A DNA stretch of 64,000 nt from Armigeres subalbatus (taxonomy: Eukaryota > Arthropoda > Insecta > Diptera > Culicidae), in contig NC_085140.1 in assembly GCF_024139115.2 (NCBI RefSeq), positions 236,098,371-236,162,370 on the forward strand. Reading direction: 5' to 3'. Positions 1-12,100 of this stretch are shown here, piece by piece. A program made the translations under genes and the position numbers. How positions within the stretch are numbered: the stretch's first letter is position 1; every line of letters begins with the position of its first letter. The notes beneath the pieces were generated by a model. That model was given only the letters and a program-made list of their open reading frames with translations, made no database searches and was not told the origin of the DNA.

Positions 1-315
1 GAGCGTTTTGCATCCGACTTGAGTTGTTCTCGAGTGTGCTATCGAGTATCCATAATGCCATAACATCTCGCTAGTCATGTACCTCCTTTTATCGTTCGAA
101 ATCGAATCGAAACACGTGATGCCAAACATGCTCGATTCGATAGAATTTCGTTCGAAACGAGATGCCACCCCAGGTTTTGGCGAAGGCATATACGTTGTAG
201 CAGCCATCGCTCAGGGCCAAATGATAATCGACAAGAGAACTAATGATCTCACCGACGTTCTAGTGGTATATCAAGACATACGAAGATTCTGGAACCGCAC
301 TCCTACCACTGAAAA

Positions 316-472
316 GGGGCCGTACACTAATTACGTAAGCATTTTTTCTGGGTTTCTCGACCCCCCCTTCTCCCATGTAAGATTTTTCTCATTCAAATGA
401 TTTTTTATTTATATGGTGCGTAAGAAAACAATAAACCCCCCATAAGTGATTACGTAATATGTGTACGGCCCC
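316..472. mobile_element. MITE with 24-bp inverted ends
   Basis: GGGGCCGTACAC at 316 is answered by GTGTACGGCCCC ending at 472; the match extends through ATTACGTAA on both sides. Length is 157 bp with a C-rich centre. A related single end lies near 61590-61615. Nothing in it is coding. Confidence 0.7.
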
Positions 473-587
473 AAACATCCGGTAGGTGGAGGTGAACTGG
501 TGGAGAAAATGTAGCAATATTAGAAATCTGTACGCTCTCAGGTACAGAAGATACTGGTAACTGATTGTACATGCTAATTATAGGATT

Positions 588-1330
588 TCAGAAGACCCCG
601 TCTCTTAACTCAGACGCAGGACCGGGACGGCTGCTGGCTGGACTGCGTTGAGAGGAATGGGGGCTTCCTCACAGCTGGTGTCAAATGCGCGTCCCAGATG
701 AAAATTGGATGAATGCATTGCAGAGACTTGATGTTGCGGTAGAAAAATGGTAATTAATTCGTGTAAGTACGTTGATCCTGTGCGTTAGATGAAACTCGGA
801 GACAATTCCGAATAGATGTCAGCAGAGATAACATAAGTTTGGCCTGCGCAAATCAAAAGCTTGGGATAATTTCAAGCGATAAACCATCAGAGATTGAGTG
901 TTGAAAGGCGATGCTGAAATTTGAATCTGCATAAGGCGATGAATTTCAACGATAAAAAATGTATTGCCTTGAATAGTAAGTTGGAAGCTCCCTAATCCGC
1001 TTCTAAACTCAGAGCCAGGACGCTGTTGCAGTAGGCGCAACCGATTAAGAGGAACTGGGGACTCCCAAAATGCTGTTATCGGTGCGTCCTATTGCAGAGG
1101 TCGCATGCATTGTGGGTGGCGAATTCAGTTCATTTGTTCCGGAGAAGTAGGTGTCGACAACAGGAAGACTTCGCCAACAGGAGAAACCGTGAAGATTGAT
1201 GTGTTTAGCAGCGACTTCCACATGTTTTTTAAGCTGGTATCCCCGAATTCTCGAAATAGAAGACCTATAGCCCATGTATTCGTAATTAGTGCGACTTCAC
1301 GGAGCTTGGATCAATCCCAACTTTGAACGA
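588..1330. repeat. unclassified repeat sequence, two related blocks
   Basis: Two segments, about 590-700 and about 1005-1110, share an imperfect motif (CTCAGA...CAGGACxG...TTGAGAGGAAxTGGG). They lie on the 3' side of the minus-strand LINE remnant and may be its 3' untranslated sequence. No coding potential is convincing here. Confidence 0.3.
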
Positions 1331-1499
1331 TATGAAGCACATACTTTTAATGTCAATTTTTTTCATCACTAGCGGGACCACTTTGACCGAATTTTCACAC
1401 TGAATGCAGTCCTTTGCAGCATCTTAATAGATTCCGGTTTGACGCTCGGGTGAATACGGGAGAGGTACAGCCAGAACATCGGTGCGGGCTCAGGGACCC

Positions 1500-2520
1500 G
1501 CCGTAGAGGAGCGTTCGGCCAGGTCGTTCAGCTTGCTCTGCATATCAGGGCGCCTTTGTGCTAGTAGAGCAATATCATCAGCCATATCAAAATCGTTTAG
1601 ATGCTCCATATATGCCAGAGCTCACGGTTCGGTACACGGCCAAACCTTTAAGAACAATGCACAGTAATATGATGCCCCGCCAATTGTCGTACATGCTCCA
1701 GTTGGCTAAATAAGTAGCGACTTCCCAGATATTGCAGAATAGTTTATGCTACATTTGCTCTACTAAAATGCGATCTATCCCTGGAGCCTTATTGGATTTC
1801 ATGCAAGCAGCTATCCGCTTCAATCTCCTGCAATGATGGAGCTTTGAAGTTGACGCGGGTAATGCGTCGCACTCTTGCCGAGATATTGATGGTTGGTCGG
1901 GCGTCGAAGCTTGAAGAAGTTGTTCGGAATGCTCGAACCAACGTTTCAGCTGATCAGTTGGGTCGATGAGTAACTGGCCTGTCGCGTTCTTCACCGGGAT
2001 CCTCGGATTCATCCTCAATCCACTCATGTGTAGTGAGATATCGTAGAGGAGGCGAATATCGCCTGTTATTGCAGTTTTCTCCCCTTCGTCGGACAGGGAG
2101 TCTACCCACGCTCGCTTGTCCCGGTTTGCAGCAGCGTTCAGCTTCCTTCTCTAGAGCAGAATACCGTTGACGGGACTCATACGAGACTGATTTGGTTCTT
2201 GCCCGATCTATCGCGGCCTTTGCTTCTCTACGCTCCTCAATTTTCCGCCATGCTGCATCTGTAATCCACTTCTTCCACTGAGTGTGCAGCTCACCCAGGT
2301 TGTTGTCGCTTGTTTCGATAAAGGCATTCTTGATGGCCGACCACTGCTCTTCTTCTCCAGCACATCCGCTGCCCGAGCTCCAAGTTCTTCAATGAACGAT
2401 CTTTTCACAGCTGGATCTTCTAGTCGACGTATGTTGAATGGCCGCCCGCGGCTCTTCTCCCGCCTCTGTTTCCGAGCAAAGCGTAAACGGATCTCGCCAA
2501 TTAGAAGGTGATGTTCAGAC
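1500..2520 (-). pseudogene. RTE-like non-LTR retrotransposon remnant (endonuclease-RT linker and RT fragment)
   Basis: Reading down the minus strand from about 2520, frames with shifts give SFIEELGARAADV, then MSGLRMNPRIPVKN, QLKRWFEHSEQLLQ and MKSNKAPGIDRI, the linker and first RT motif typical of RTE/JAM-type mosquito LINEs. After a deletion, 1610-1500 encodes FDMADDIALLAQRR, the RT catalytic motif with Met where Tyr is usual. The element has internal deletions and several frameshifts and is dead. It sits just downstream of the tweek 3' end in the same orientation. Confidence 0.75.
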
Positions 2521-2665
2521 GTGATCTTTCTACGACGGGATTAGGCCCGAATAATACAGGAATAATAATTATTATTAACAAAAAGTCCCTAAATTAACCA
2601 GCAGGAAAATGTTCGGACGTGTAAAAAGTACATGAGAACACTGATGCATTATTGATGACTATTGT

Positions 2666-2671
2666 TTTATT
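2666..2671 (-). promoter_or_regulatory. candidate poly(A) signal of tweek
   Basis: AATAAA on the minus strand, about 270 nt downstream of the tweek stop. It is placed just before the minus-strand LINE remnant that begins near 2520. No transcript evidence is available from sequence alone. Confidence 0.4.
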
Positions 2672-2940
2672 CGAACATGAAGAATAAGATTTTTCTTGTG
2701 GTTACATTCAGATAACTTTGAGAACACAGAAAGCTGTGCAGTTGCATACACAACTGCTCTACATATTGCGATGCTGCTTAAAGCACGGACTAGGAAAGTT
2801 GTACCACTGAACAATTATGTTCCTACACTGAAGATATTGATTACCATTGTTTTTGCGTATTGTTTTCACTATTTCAATGCTGTATGATTATCATTATGTA
2901 ACTGTGTTAGATAAATTTAAAGTCTTACCTCACCCGGAAT

Positions 2941-3151
2941 TTATTTCTCCTGATCTTTCCCGTCTGTGTCGTTTTCCCTCGCCATGAGCAATAATTGTAG
3001 CATAAGCATAGCCTCAACCTTATCCAAAGGATCCATTACCCCCCTCTGCAGCCATTTTGGTATGGTAGTTCGCGCGTGACTGAATCCCAACTTATTCAGA
3101 ATGTAATCGATTCCATACGGTTCAATTGATTTACCTGCCCACGATAACAGT
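2941..3151 (-). CDS. tweek: tweek last coding exon (exon 20) with stop
   Basis: The acceptor is CTTTATATTCCAG. It reads LLSWAGKSIEPYGIDYILNK, then LGFSHARTTIPKWLQRGVMD, DPLDKVEAMLMLQLLLMARE and a charged tail ending QEK with a TAA stop at 2941-2943. The exon was recovered because exon 19 demands a continuation in phase 2 and this one fits exactly. The C-terminus matches the family in layout (Trp-Ala-Gly motif, Pro-Lys-Trp motif, final amphipathic helix). An AATAAA on the minus strand overlaps the stop codon; a better placed one is listed at 2666-2671. Confidence 0.95.
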
Positions 3152-6100
3152 CTGGAATATAAAGATTAAATTTCAAGAATTAGAACTGTTTCATATGTGT
3201 TATGAATATAATTTTTCAGGCGTTTTTTTTTTAACAGTCAACTTTCACTCATTGGGCTAAGATTGTAGCACATCTAGTACGGAAGTTAGTTGGGCTTCAA
3301 TTTAACTGACTATAATATCCTCTCCCTCTTATTCGCCTCTTGTTGCTCCGACGCGTTAATCCGGTTCTCGACTATTTTTACGGTTTTTTGGCGTTTGAGT
3401 GGTGTTTCCAACCTATTTTCAAGAATGCTTTCTCCTGGATTGGGGGCAGCAGGGACTATGTCCAAGGTCTTGACGACCCCAGGATAATTGCGAGCGCACA
3501 AGCCCGAGTCCTGGACAGACCTAACACGACGGCCTTCCGACGAGACAGGAGGTTTGCGCAGGCCCAATAAGCCGCCTTTAAAAACAATTATTACGAACGA
3601 TTGGAAAAAATACGACTCGATACAATTGACTTGATGATTTGCAGACCCTCCCCGAGCAAAGTCTGAAAACATAATGAGAGCATATAGAAAACATATTTTG
3701 ATATTGATATCAAATTGAAATCATAATTTGTTTTCAAATATGATTCATCATGACTGATTACATATTTTGATCTCAATTTGCTGTTGATTTCTAAATTGTA
3801 TGTATCAAATTAAGTAATCATATTCGACGATTTCACAACATCAAAACAAGTTTTGCTCTCAAGCTTTGCTCGGGTCTGCAGACTGCGTGGTTGGCTACGT
3901 GCAGCCTAGGACCGAGCTGAATGGAGAAAACTTGTATGCACTGTACAGGCCACCCCGGCCTTAGTCTGAGAAAATAATAAATAAATTCTGCTGGATTGAT
4001 CAGGGTAGAAATATTTCACAGTCAATGCAGTGAAATACATGGATCTCAGTATAATCTGCAGTCGCCTTCATCGCCGCCGTGGTGAGTGCGACTGGGTGCA
4101 GCCGAAAAATCACTTCCAACACCGACAGTTCAATTTCGCATTCAGCCACTCACAAGTCGCTCTGACAGGCTGCTCAGTTCGCGCCGTACCGTATGACTGT
4201 GAGTGGCCCATTTAAACGCGTGGTGATTTTTTTCAATTTGGTGGGTGAATGTGTACATTTTGCTGTGGTAAATTTCATCTTCGCGGCGCAGTGGGTGATG
4301 TGAGTTCTGTTGTTTACTTTTCTGCCTCTCCGGGAATGTGAGGTTGATTTCAAAGCAGGAAGAAAATAAAAACATGATATAAAAAAACATCACCTTCATC
4401 CAGTGCTGCCGAAAATTTACAACCCTGGGATTGATAGTTCGACTTCCCAACTACATGCGCTGTAGTAAAAACGCTAAAAAAATGCCGAAAGCAACTCCAA
4501 AAATTCCAAAGGATTGGTTTGCCCCAGTGGTGCTTATTACCCCAGTCACCCTCAAGTGGGTAGCAATTTGGGCTACGATGTGTGTTAATGTTCTCTGAAC
4601 AAGTTTAAAAATATTCAAAACTGTTTAACACTAAACTAAAACTAAAACATATCAAACTTACCTTACTGTTGGCTCCAGATGCCATGTTTTGCAATTGAAG
4701 TGTCTCCAATCGGTTCTAATTGTCACCTCGTTTTCAGCCTTATCCACTTTGATATGCACATTTTTCGAGTTGGATTGTTTTTCCTCCGAAGCGGCTCGAT
4801 TGCTCGAACCTGACGCACCGATATCATTCAAATTCACTGCGCTCCCATTGGCAACCGAAGAACCGGATGACGACGAGAGATCATGCATTGAAGAAGCTCC
4901 CAACTGACAAGCACTCTTGACGGGTTTCAGAGATGATACTTCCGGTGTGGGCGATGGTGATGGAGTTGTCGGTTGAGGACTGGGTGACGCTGCACGTGCG
5001 CTGGTTATTGTACCGAGCTAGTAGCAAATAAAGAAGAGATCACATGAGAATACATAAAAATAAACATGTCTAAGTTTGAAATTGAATGCATACCACTTTT
5101 TCTTTCTCCTTCAAATAGGATGTGATCAAGTCGTGAAGGAAGAAAAATGCATCCGCGTCAACGGTCACAAAAATGTGATCCTCAAATTCAGTGATGAAAC
5201 TACACTCGACCAGCGGCTTCTCTTCTGAATAATGAAATAAAAATTTAATTGTCAAATTCGTCATCAAAACAGCACTGCTTCCATATTCACTTACGACATG
5301 CCTCCGGAGTGCTAATTCCTTGCAGATGTTCCGTTTTGAAATGGAGCTGCAGACTAGGAAGGGCAAAAATCACCTCCCGGTTGTGATTTGGATCCTGAAG
5401 CTTGGGATGGGAAGATGTACCTCCACCTCCACGAGCACGCTCGATCGAATTCGTATGATGTTCCTTGTCTCGTTCCAGCACCGGGAAACGATCAACCGCT
5501 GTTCCAGCGAGAGAAAAAAAGGATTGATTAATTAATTGTTTTACAAAGTCCATAGATTGCGGTAATATAGTTCAACATAAATACTAGAAAAATTTTGGCT
5601 TCAGAAAGTAAAATGAGAAGAAAATGAAGCGTTCATGTCGGCGGGACAAACGAGCGTGGACGAACTCTCTGTACCTTAATGAGAAAATCGCAGTAACCAG
5701 AGATATTCACTTCCTTTGCGATATCATGCGGCGCCTAAGCCAGGCGAAAATGAATACGACTAAGATAAATGTTAAGAGGCTCATTGTTTCTGAGCCAAGT
5801 TACCATTTTTCGTACATCATGAGGCTAACACGATGATACTTTTATGTCGCAGTCGAGAGAATTTCCAAACCGAAACTTGCCTTAATCGGCACTGGAAATC
5901 GGACCCAGCCACCTTCAGCATGGTCTTGCTTTATAGCCGCGCATCTTACCGCTAGGCTACGGAGGGCCCCAGGGATCTGGGAGAGGTCTGAGCTAGAAAT
6001 TAAAATTAAAATAACTCGTTATGTTCGATTGCCATGACATTTTCAGGGAAGAAGCGTCACCATTTTTGGTACATGATTTGACAATGGTGCCAATCCGGCC

Positions 6101-9100
6101 GGATTTATTAATCGGAGGTCCTTGGTCAGGTGCAGTCAAAACCGGGATTTTTTCTTAAAACCATTAATAAATGAGCGAAAGTGCCCAGAATGTTTATGCA
6201 AAGTGATCAATCATTTATTGACCAGTTTCGGTTTCTTGGTTAGATGAGCTCCATAAATATTCTATGCATCGTGTGCCGTTGTAGTTCGATACGATATGCA
6301 GACTATCTGGTCCGATGACCGGTCTATACATTTCCAACCTGCCTGCCGCAGCCTTCATGTCGCCGATGACGATTTTGACGTCCCGCAGCGGGCATCCATC
6401 GTATGTCTGCTCTAGCTGTGCATAGAACGCTTCTTTCTCGTCGTCAGGTCTCCCATCATGTGGGCAGTGCAAACGGGTTATTTCAATTTTGTTTTCTAGG
6501 CCAGACCGAAACGGGTTAATGATCTCCAAGAGCCCCATTATTTGATTTCAATGACTACTAAACAGCTTTAAATTCTCTGAATTACGAGAATAAGTAGGGC
6601 GCTCAGCATTGTAAGGAAGTTCTTGAGAAAATCATCAGCTTTATCGAAGCACAGTACAAGGAATTCCCATCTGGGTCGTAGCTGGAGTGAGGTAAGGATA
6701 TACATATTCCATCACCGCTACTGTCCGTCATCGTAAGCATCGTAATCGATGGGATTCTGGAGCAATTGGCAGCCTATAACGAGGCTGACGTTTGACATAA
6801 AGACTACATATTTGGCATAAAAACAATAATAATCACAATGATTCAAGGGTAATTTGGCATAACGGCCACACGGCATAATGACCGTTTGGTATAGAATTAA
6901 AAAAAAAACTCGTGCTGTACAAGAGTCTCTTTGCCTTATTCTGGGCACATGCGTGTTTTAAGGAAGTAATTTACTATTTCCCTAATTCCGGGTTAATTCA
7001 TGATTTAAATGAAGAAATGATGTACACTAACCAGTACAGTCAGGAGGGTCCCGTAGCGTAGTTGGCTACATGTTCGCCTTACAAGCGGATGGTCATGGGT
7101 TCGATTCCCAGCCCCTCCACCAAACCCTCGTCAGTCGCCGGATGCGCAGCCCATGCGGTAGCGTATTGGGGAACGCGTCATACCGTGCGGCTGCCTGATG
7201 ACGACTGACGAAATTGTTCTTCTCGGAGGCATTCCTCCAACGGACCCGGCTTAATGGCAACCGAACAATGCAACGATCATTGAATGCACGACATGGACAA
7301 ACGGACACAATGGACTCACGGTGAGATGGACTGGTAACGACAACAATAATGAGCAATGGAAATCTAAAAATAGATTCTGTGTGGATTCTGTACGGCAGAA
7401 TTCCACAGTAGATCTCGGCACAGTAGCGGTTAAGTAACACAGAGTGCCTAAACAAATAAAGTAAGGAATAAAAAAAACCAGTACAGTCACCACGATATTA
7501 TTTTATTTGCTCGAACTAATGCCGGAGTGGCCTGTGCAGTATATAAAAGTCTTTTCCATTCAGCTGGATCCATGGCTGCATGTTGTCAACCACGCAGACT
7601 ACTGAAGGTCCGTGAATCGTCCTCCACCTGATTGATATAGATTGCGAGTTTTTGTATACGTGCCTGGTGCTGGAAATTTGGTTTCAGAAGTACCTGCTAA
7701 GCTACGGAGGACGACGCCGACGGGGTCCTTCGTAGCTTAGTAGGGAAAGCACCTGTCTAGCGCACTGGTTTCGTAGGATCAAACCCCACTGAAGGAAGTG
7801 GTTACCCTTCAATACATTTTTCGAACTAAATCTGTCACATGTTGTGCATATGCATAAATCGAGTTTCAGACATAGTAATTAATAACCACTCCGGGTGGCT
7901 CAATACCCGGAATATAGAAAATTAACTTTGAATAAACTGAACATTTAAAAATCAAAATTTAATCTTTTCGATGGAATGATTTTTCGTATGGAAATTTCAA
8001 ATCTTGATCATCGGTGTAGATGACAAGAAGTTGGCGTTATCATTCAATAATGGAAAGATAGATTTATGCTAATTTTTGTCTATTTACCTAAAAAAATGTT
8101 GTGTTAAAGCTGTAAAAAATAAAAAAATAAATATTCTGAAAAACCTATTCTAGATAAACTGTGTAGGTACGCAAAAAAATGTATCAGAAAATCGATAAAT
8201 TTTGTATACTGGATATACAGAAACTGCTATTGGTATAAATACGATGAATCCCTAAATTACCACAACTTATTGCCCTAGCTAAAAAATGTATTAAACTAGT
8301 GTTCGGTTTGGTAGATCTTACACCGTAAAACACTACGCAAAAGCGATCCACCAGCTTACGGGTTTGGGCATGAGCTTACATATTGTTTAATTAAAACCAT
8401 GAAGAGATAAATAATAAAAAATAATATAATAGCAAATATCACAACTTACCATCAATCTCACTGTTGGCGAAAGCGTAGTGGAACCACTCGTGCAGTGTTT
8501 TAAACTGCGGCGGAAAAATCACGTTCCTCGACATTCGAACCACGGTTGCATTCGAGTGATGTTGCGGCGGTTGCTGGGAGTTCATGCCCAGTCCGAACGT
8601 TAGTGTTTGAATGATATGCACTTCTTCGGAACATTCAACGTGCTGTGCTTCCGTAGCGAAATTAATGCAAGGTTCCTTCAAGCTGAACAACGCCCACGAT
8701 TTTGATTTGAAATTTACACCGTGGAAGCAAGCTAAAGAGATGTTTTTACCATGGAGCTCCATGGTACCACCGAGTACGGTTCCTATATTGGAAAGAGGTA
8801 CTCCAAGAGTAGACAGCCATAGACCCTTGGTTTGCTTGAGAGGCCTTTGCCAGTGGCGGTGGTGACGTGCATCATGATGACTTATCTCTCGCTCTGCAGC
8901 TGTCTGTAGCACAGTTAGATTCTTTTTGGTAGACTCCTTGCGGCGAACACTTGAACGGTTGTTTACGGTAAGACGTGGTTCGAGATTCGAGAAAACACGT
9001 TTAGAAGATTTGAATTGCTGCGAGAAAAACTCCTCTAGCTTGTAAAACATTTTTAAAATATCTGCAGTTGTGGACTTTGAGATCATCATTTGTAGTTGAT

Positions 9101-12100
9101 CCCATGAGAGATCGCCATGAATTAAAATTATTGCAGGATAATTGGTAGGAAGAGTGTTACTAAAGTCATGATCCTTTGAGAATTTCCACTGATCTCTCAG
9201 TTGTGCACTGAGTGAACTGATTCTAGTCATTAAAACACTTGTTCCCATGTAGTCAAATTTGAGCTCCAGCGCAAGTAGCTTGATACCAACCTTATGATCT
9301 GGTTCACAACCCGGATCTTCTCGAATATGGATAAAAGTATCAATTTTACTCAGTTCGATCGTACCACCAACGATACCTCCTTTCGCATCCAACGACGATC
9401 CTCCCAAACCAACTCCAATGTACATGTTTTTGTGACCTGTACTGCCAATACTCAGCCGTCCATCGCTCCGGAAGGCCTTTGTGAGCCACACAATATTCCC
9501 CATAACGTTACCCATGTTCATCTGAACATTTAACTTAGTAAAATTAACAGCAAATAGCACCAAAGTTTCCCACGACGTAACCTGATTAACATCCGAGGGA
9601 GAAGTATTCGAATCCATACTGGACGACTTGCGATCTTTTAATTTTGCTGTAGTACATGTAGAACTGCTGCTGCCTACACTGTGTTTCGGCAAGTCATCCT
9701 CCAAGCTTAGCTTCATTTTATCACGGCTCAACGTTTCAGGATTATCCTGAGGAAGTTCCGTATCGGTACCCGCTCGCATGCTGCTACCTTCCGAAACACT
9801 TTCCAAATCACACATACTGACCTGCGGTATGCTCAAATCACCGAGGAACATTCTCCTCACAATGCTTCGCCGATACCACGCCTTGGGAAAGGCTAGAATC
9901 TCCGTCAGTCTTCGCATGTCGTATTTAAACGACGCTGATCCGATGTCCACAATGGTGGAGAATCGTATCACGGCTTTGGACTGGTCCGACATTTTCCGAC
10001 TCAGACCCGTCTCGTAATTGATCTTCTTCGACCGTGTGATGTGAAATTTGACAAATTCCACATTTATGCTGAGCGAGTCTTTCCGTTCACTGTCTGCAAG
10101 CGGGCTGAACTGATGGGATTCCTTGAGGTTTGTCTTCTTGCCTGTAGAGAGTATTGATAAACGAATAAACATTGTATGAATTGTGAGAATTTAGGAAAAC
10201 TGCAATAAATTGAGAACACATTGTTTCAAAAGTACTGAATGATTGCTGCTTGGCTAATAACGGATACTTTAGATTATGAGATATCAAGGAAATAATGAAG
10301 TATTCGGAGTTCTTTCCTCAGAAAAGTCAGGAAAATATAGTACTGCTACTACCGCGTTTTGCCTGCAAGGTTTAATAAAATTCTAGGGCATAGCTGTTTA
10401 GAAATTCCAAAGGGATTTGTTAAGCAAATATTACTTTTTTGTGACTCTGATTATTCAAACACACTGATGTGGACGATGGATATGGTGAGCATATATCTAT
10501 TTGTCGATGCTGACAGAGAATCGGATAGAGGTTGGCGGCTTCGTTGGAAGTTACGAAATTGGAGGAACGGGGAAATCGGGGAATTCGGAGGAACGTCACT
10601 CCAGACCCACGATTATGGAGCTTTTAAATGCTTAAGATATGGGTGTAATGACGCTGTAGACAATCAGATTTCCAGGAAGATCAATGATACAAAAAGGATG
10701 AAGCATCACTTAACCATTATAAGGCCGGAACCCGTGTACTTCTCTGTTTCGCAACTTTAAATGATAAAGTTTTATAAATATTGGGAAACTGAAATTGGAT
10801 CTAATCTAAGAATTCAACGAAATGTAGGAAGTACGTATACCTATGTGGCACATTTCAAATTATGGATTCGTGCATCCGCATCCATTTATGTGTGTTTAAT
10901 TTCGAAGAAAACTGACCAAACCTGAATATTTTCCAATAATTACTTTACTTACCTCCGTAAGGGTGGAATATGTAAACGTTAAAATCCGCTAAACAACCGG
11001 TGACACTAAGCCCTCCCGCCGACTTGGCATCACTTTCACTCAGGCCAATATTGGAGGGCACATCATCTTGTCGATTAGAGCTAAATATGATATCCAAGCT
11101 GGGCAGTTGGAGCATACACTCCACTCGCGATATCGGTAAGCAAGAGAAACGGAATGTCGAAGGTTGCATATGGAAGTAAACCACTACGTCGACCGGAAAA
11201 CTGGCATACACGGCATAGTTGTTTTCGAGCATTTGTAAGTTGACCGGATTAGATGGGACTGATATCGCCTTCGATGGAATCGGTTCGAGTGTTTGCTCTA
11301 GGAACTCAAGAATGTGCGGAGAGATGATAGTTTCTTCCGGGATGCTTTGAAGTGTCATCCAAGCGAAAAGAGTTGCTCGCTTCAAGCCATGTTTTCGAGT
11401 AGCTGCGAATGGATCACCAGTGCTCAGCCTTGGTGAAGCATCGTCATCGATAATACGTGATTGGTACTGCAATTTGACATCCAGTCCAGGAATGTGGAAA
11501 ATAGTTAGATCAACTAAGGCTGTGTGCGGCGAGTATTTTAGTCGGGCTTTCTCTTTACTTCTCCTTGGAGGAACCGGGCTACCCCAATCTGTACCAATGC
11601 TTCGTTCTCGTTTGTGGTGTTTTATGGTGCTGCTCACACTTGTCGACATTTTGTCATCTGTCAGGTCTTTTGTGTGCAGCACACATTTGCCAGACTTTAC
11701 AAGCACCTTGATGTCCAGCTCGAAGTCAATGTTTGGCTCCTGCTGCTTTTGGGGATGATTAGGACTCTTTTTCCGCAATTCAACTTGCTCGCCATCAATT
11801 TCTAAAAGATCTGGAGTGTCCAATGTAGTCAATGATCCATCACATCGCGGCCAATCAAAGCCAGAGTCGGAATAACCCGTTTCGGAATCTGCACTCGGAA
11901 GTGACGATTGGCGCATGGCTTCGGTAAACGTAACACGATTGGCTTGTGGAATTTTTACCTTCAGAGATGCGGTTCGCGATGGACCTGGATTTGGTGATTC
12001 TTGTAAGCTGTTAAGCAGGCCGTCATTGCCCGTTACTTCAATACTTGTGGAACCCTCGCCTTGTTCTATGAGATCTTCCCTCGTGGGGGATGGAGCTATG

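Noticed and set aside
77..400. 107-codon plus-strand open frame at the start of the window
   Set aside because: No recognised motif and its 3' part runs into the MITE at 316-472, so it is not a conserved gene end.
3310..3672. 120-codon minus-strand open frame
   Set aside because: No family resemblance; it overlaps a possible LTR and the edge of a MITE.
7043..7130. Possible tRNA-Val gene
   Set aside because: Promoter boxes are perfect, but the stems are imperfect, the SINE body follows and a target-site duplication encloses the whole, so it is a SINE head.
10359..10760. 133-codon plus-strand open frame between tweek exons 15 and 16
   Set aside because: No motif, no signal peptide and no splice partners; it lies wholly in an intron and its composition is ordinary intron sequence.
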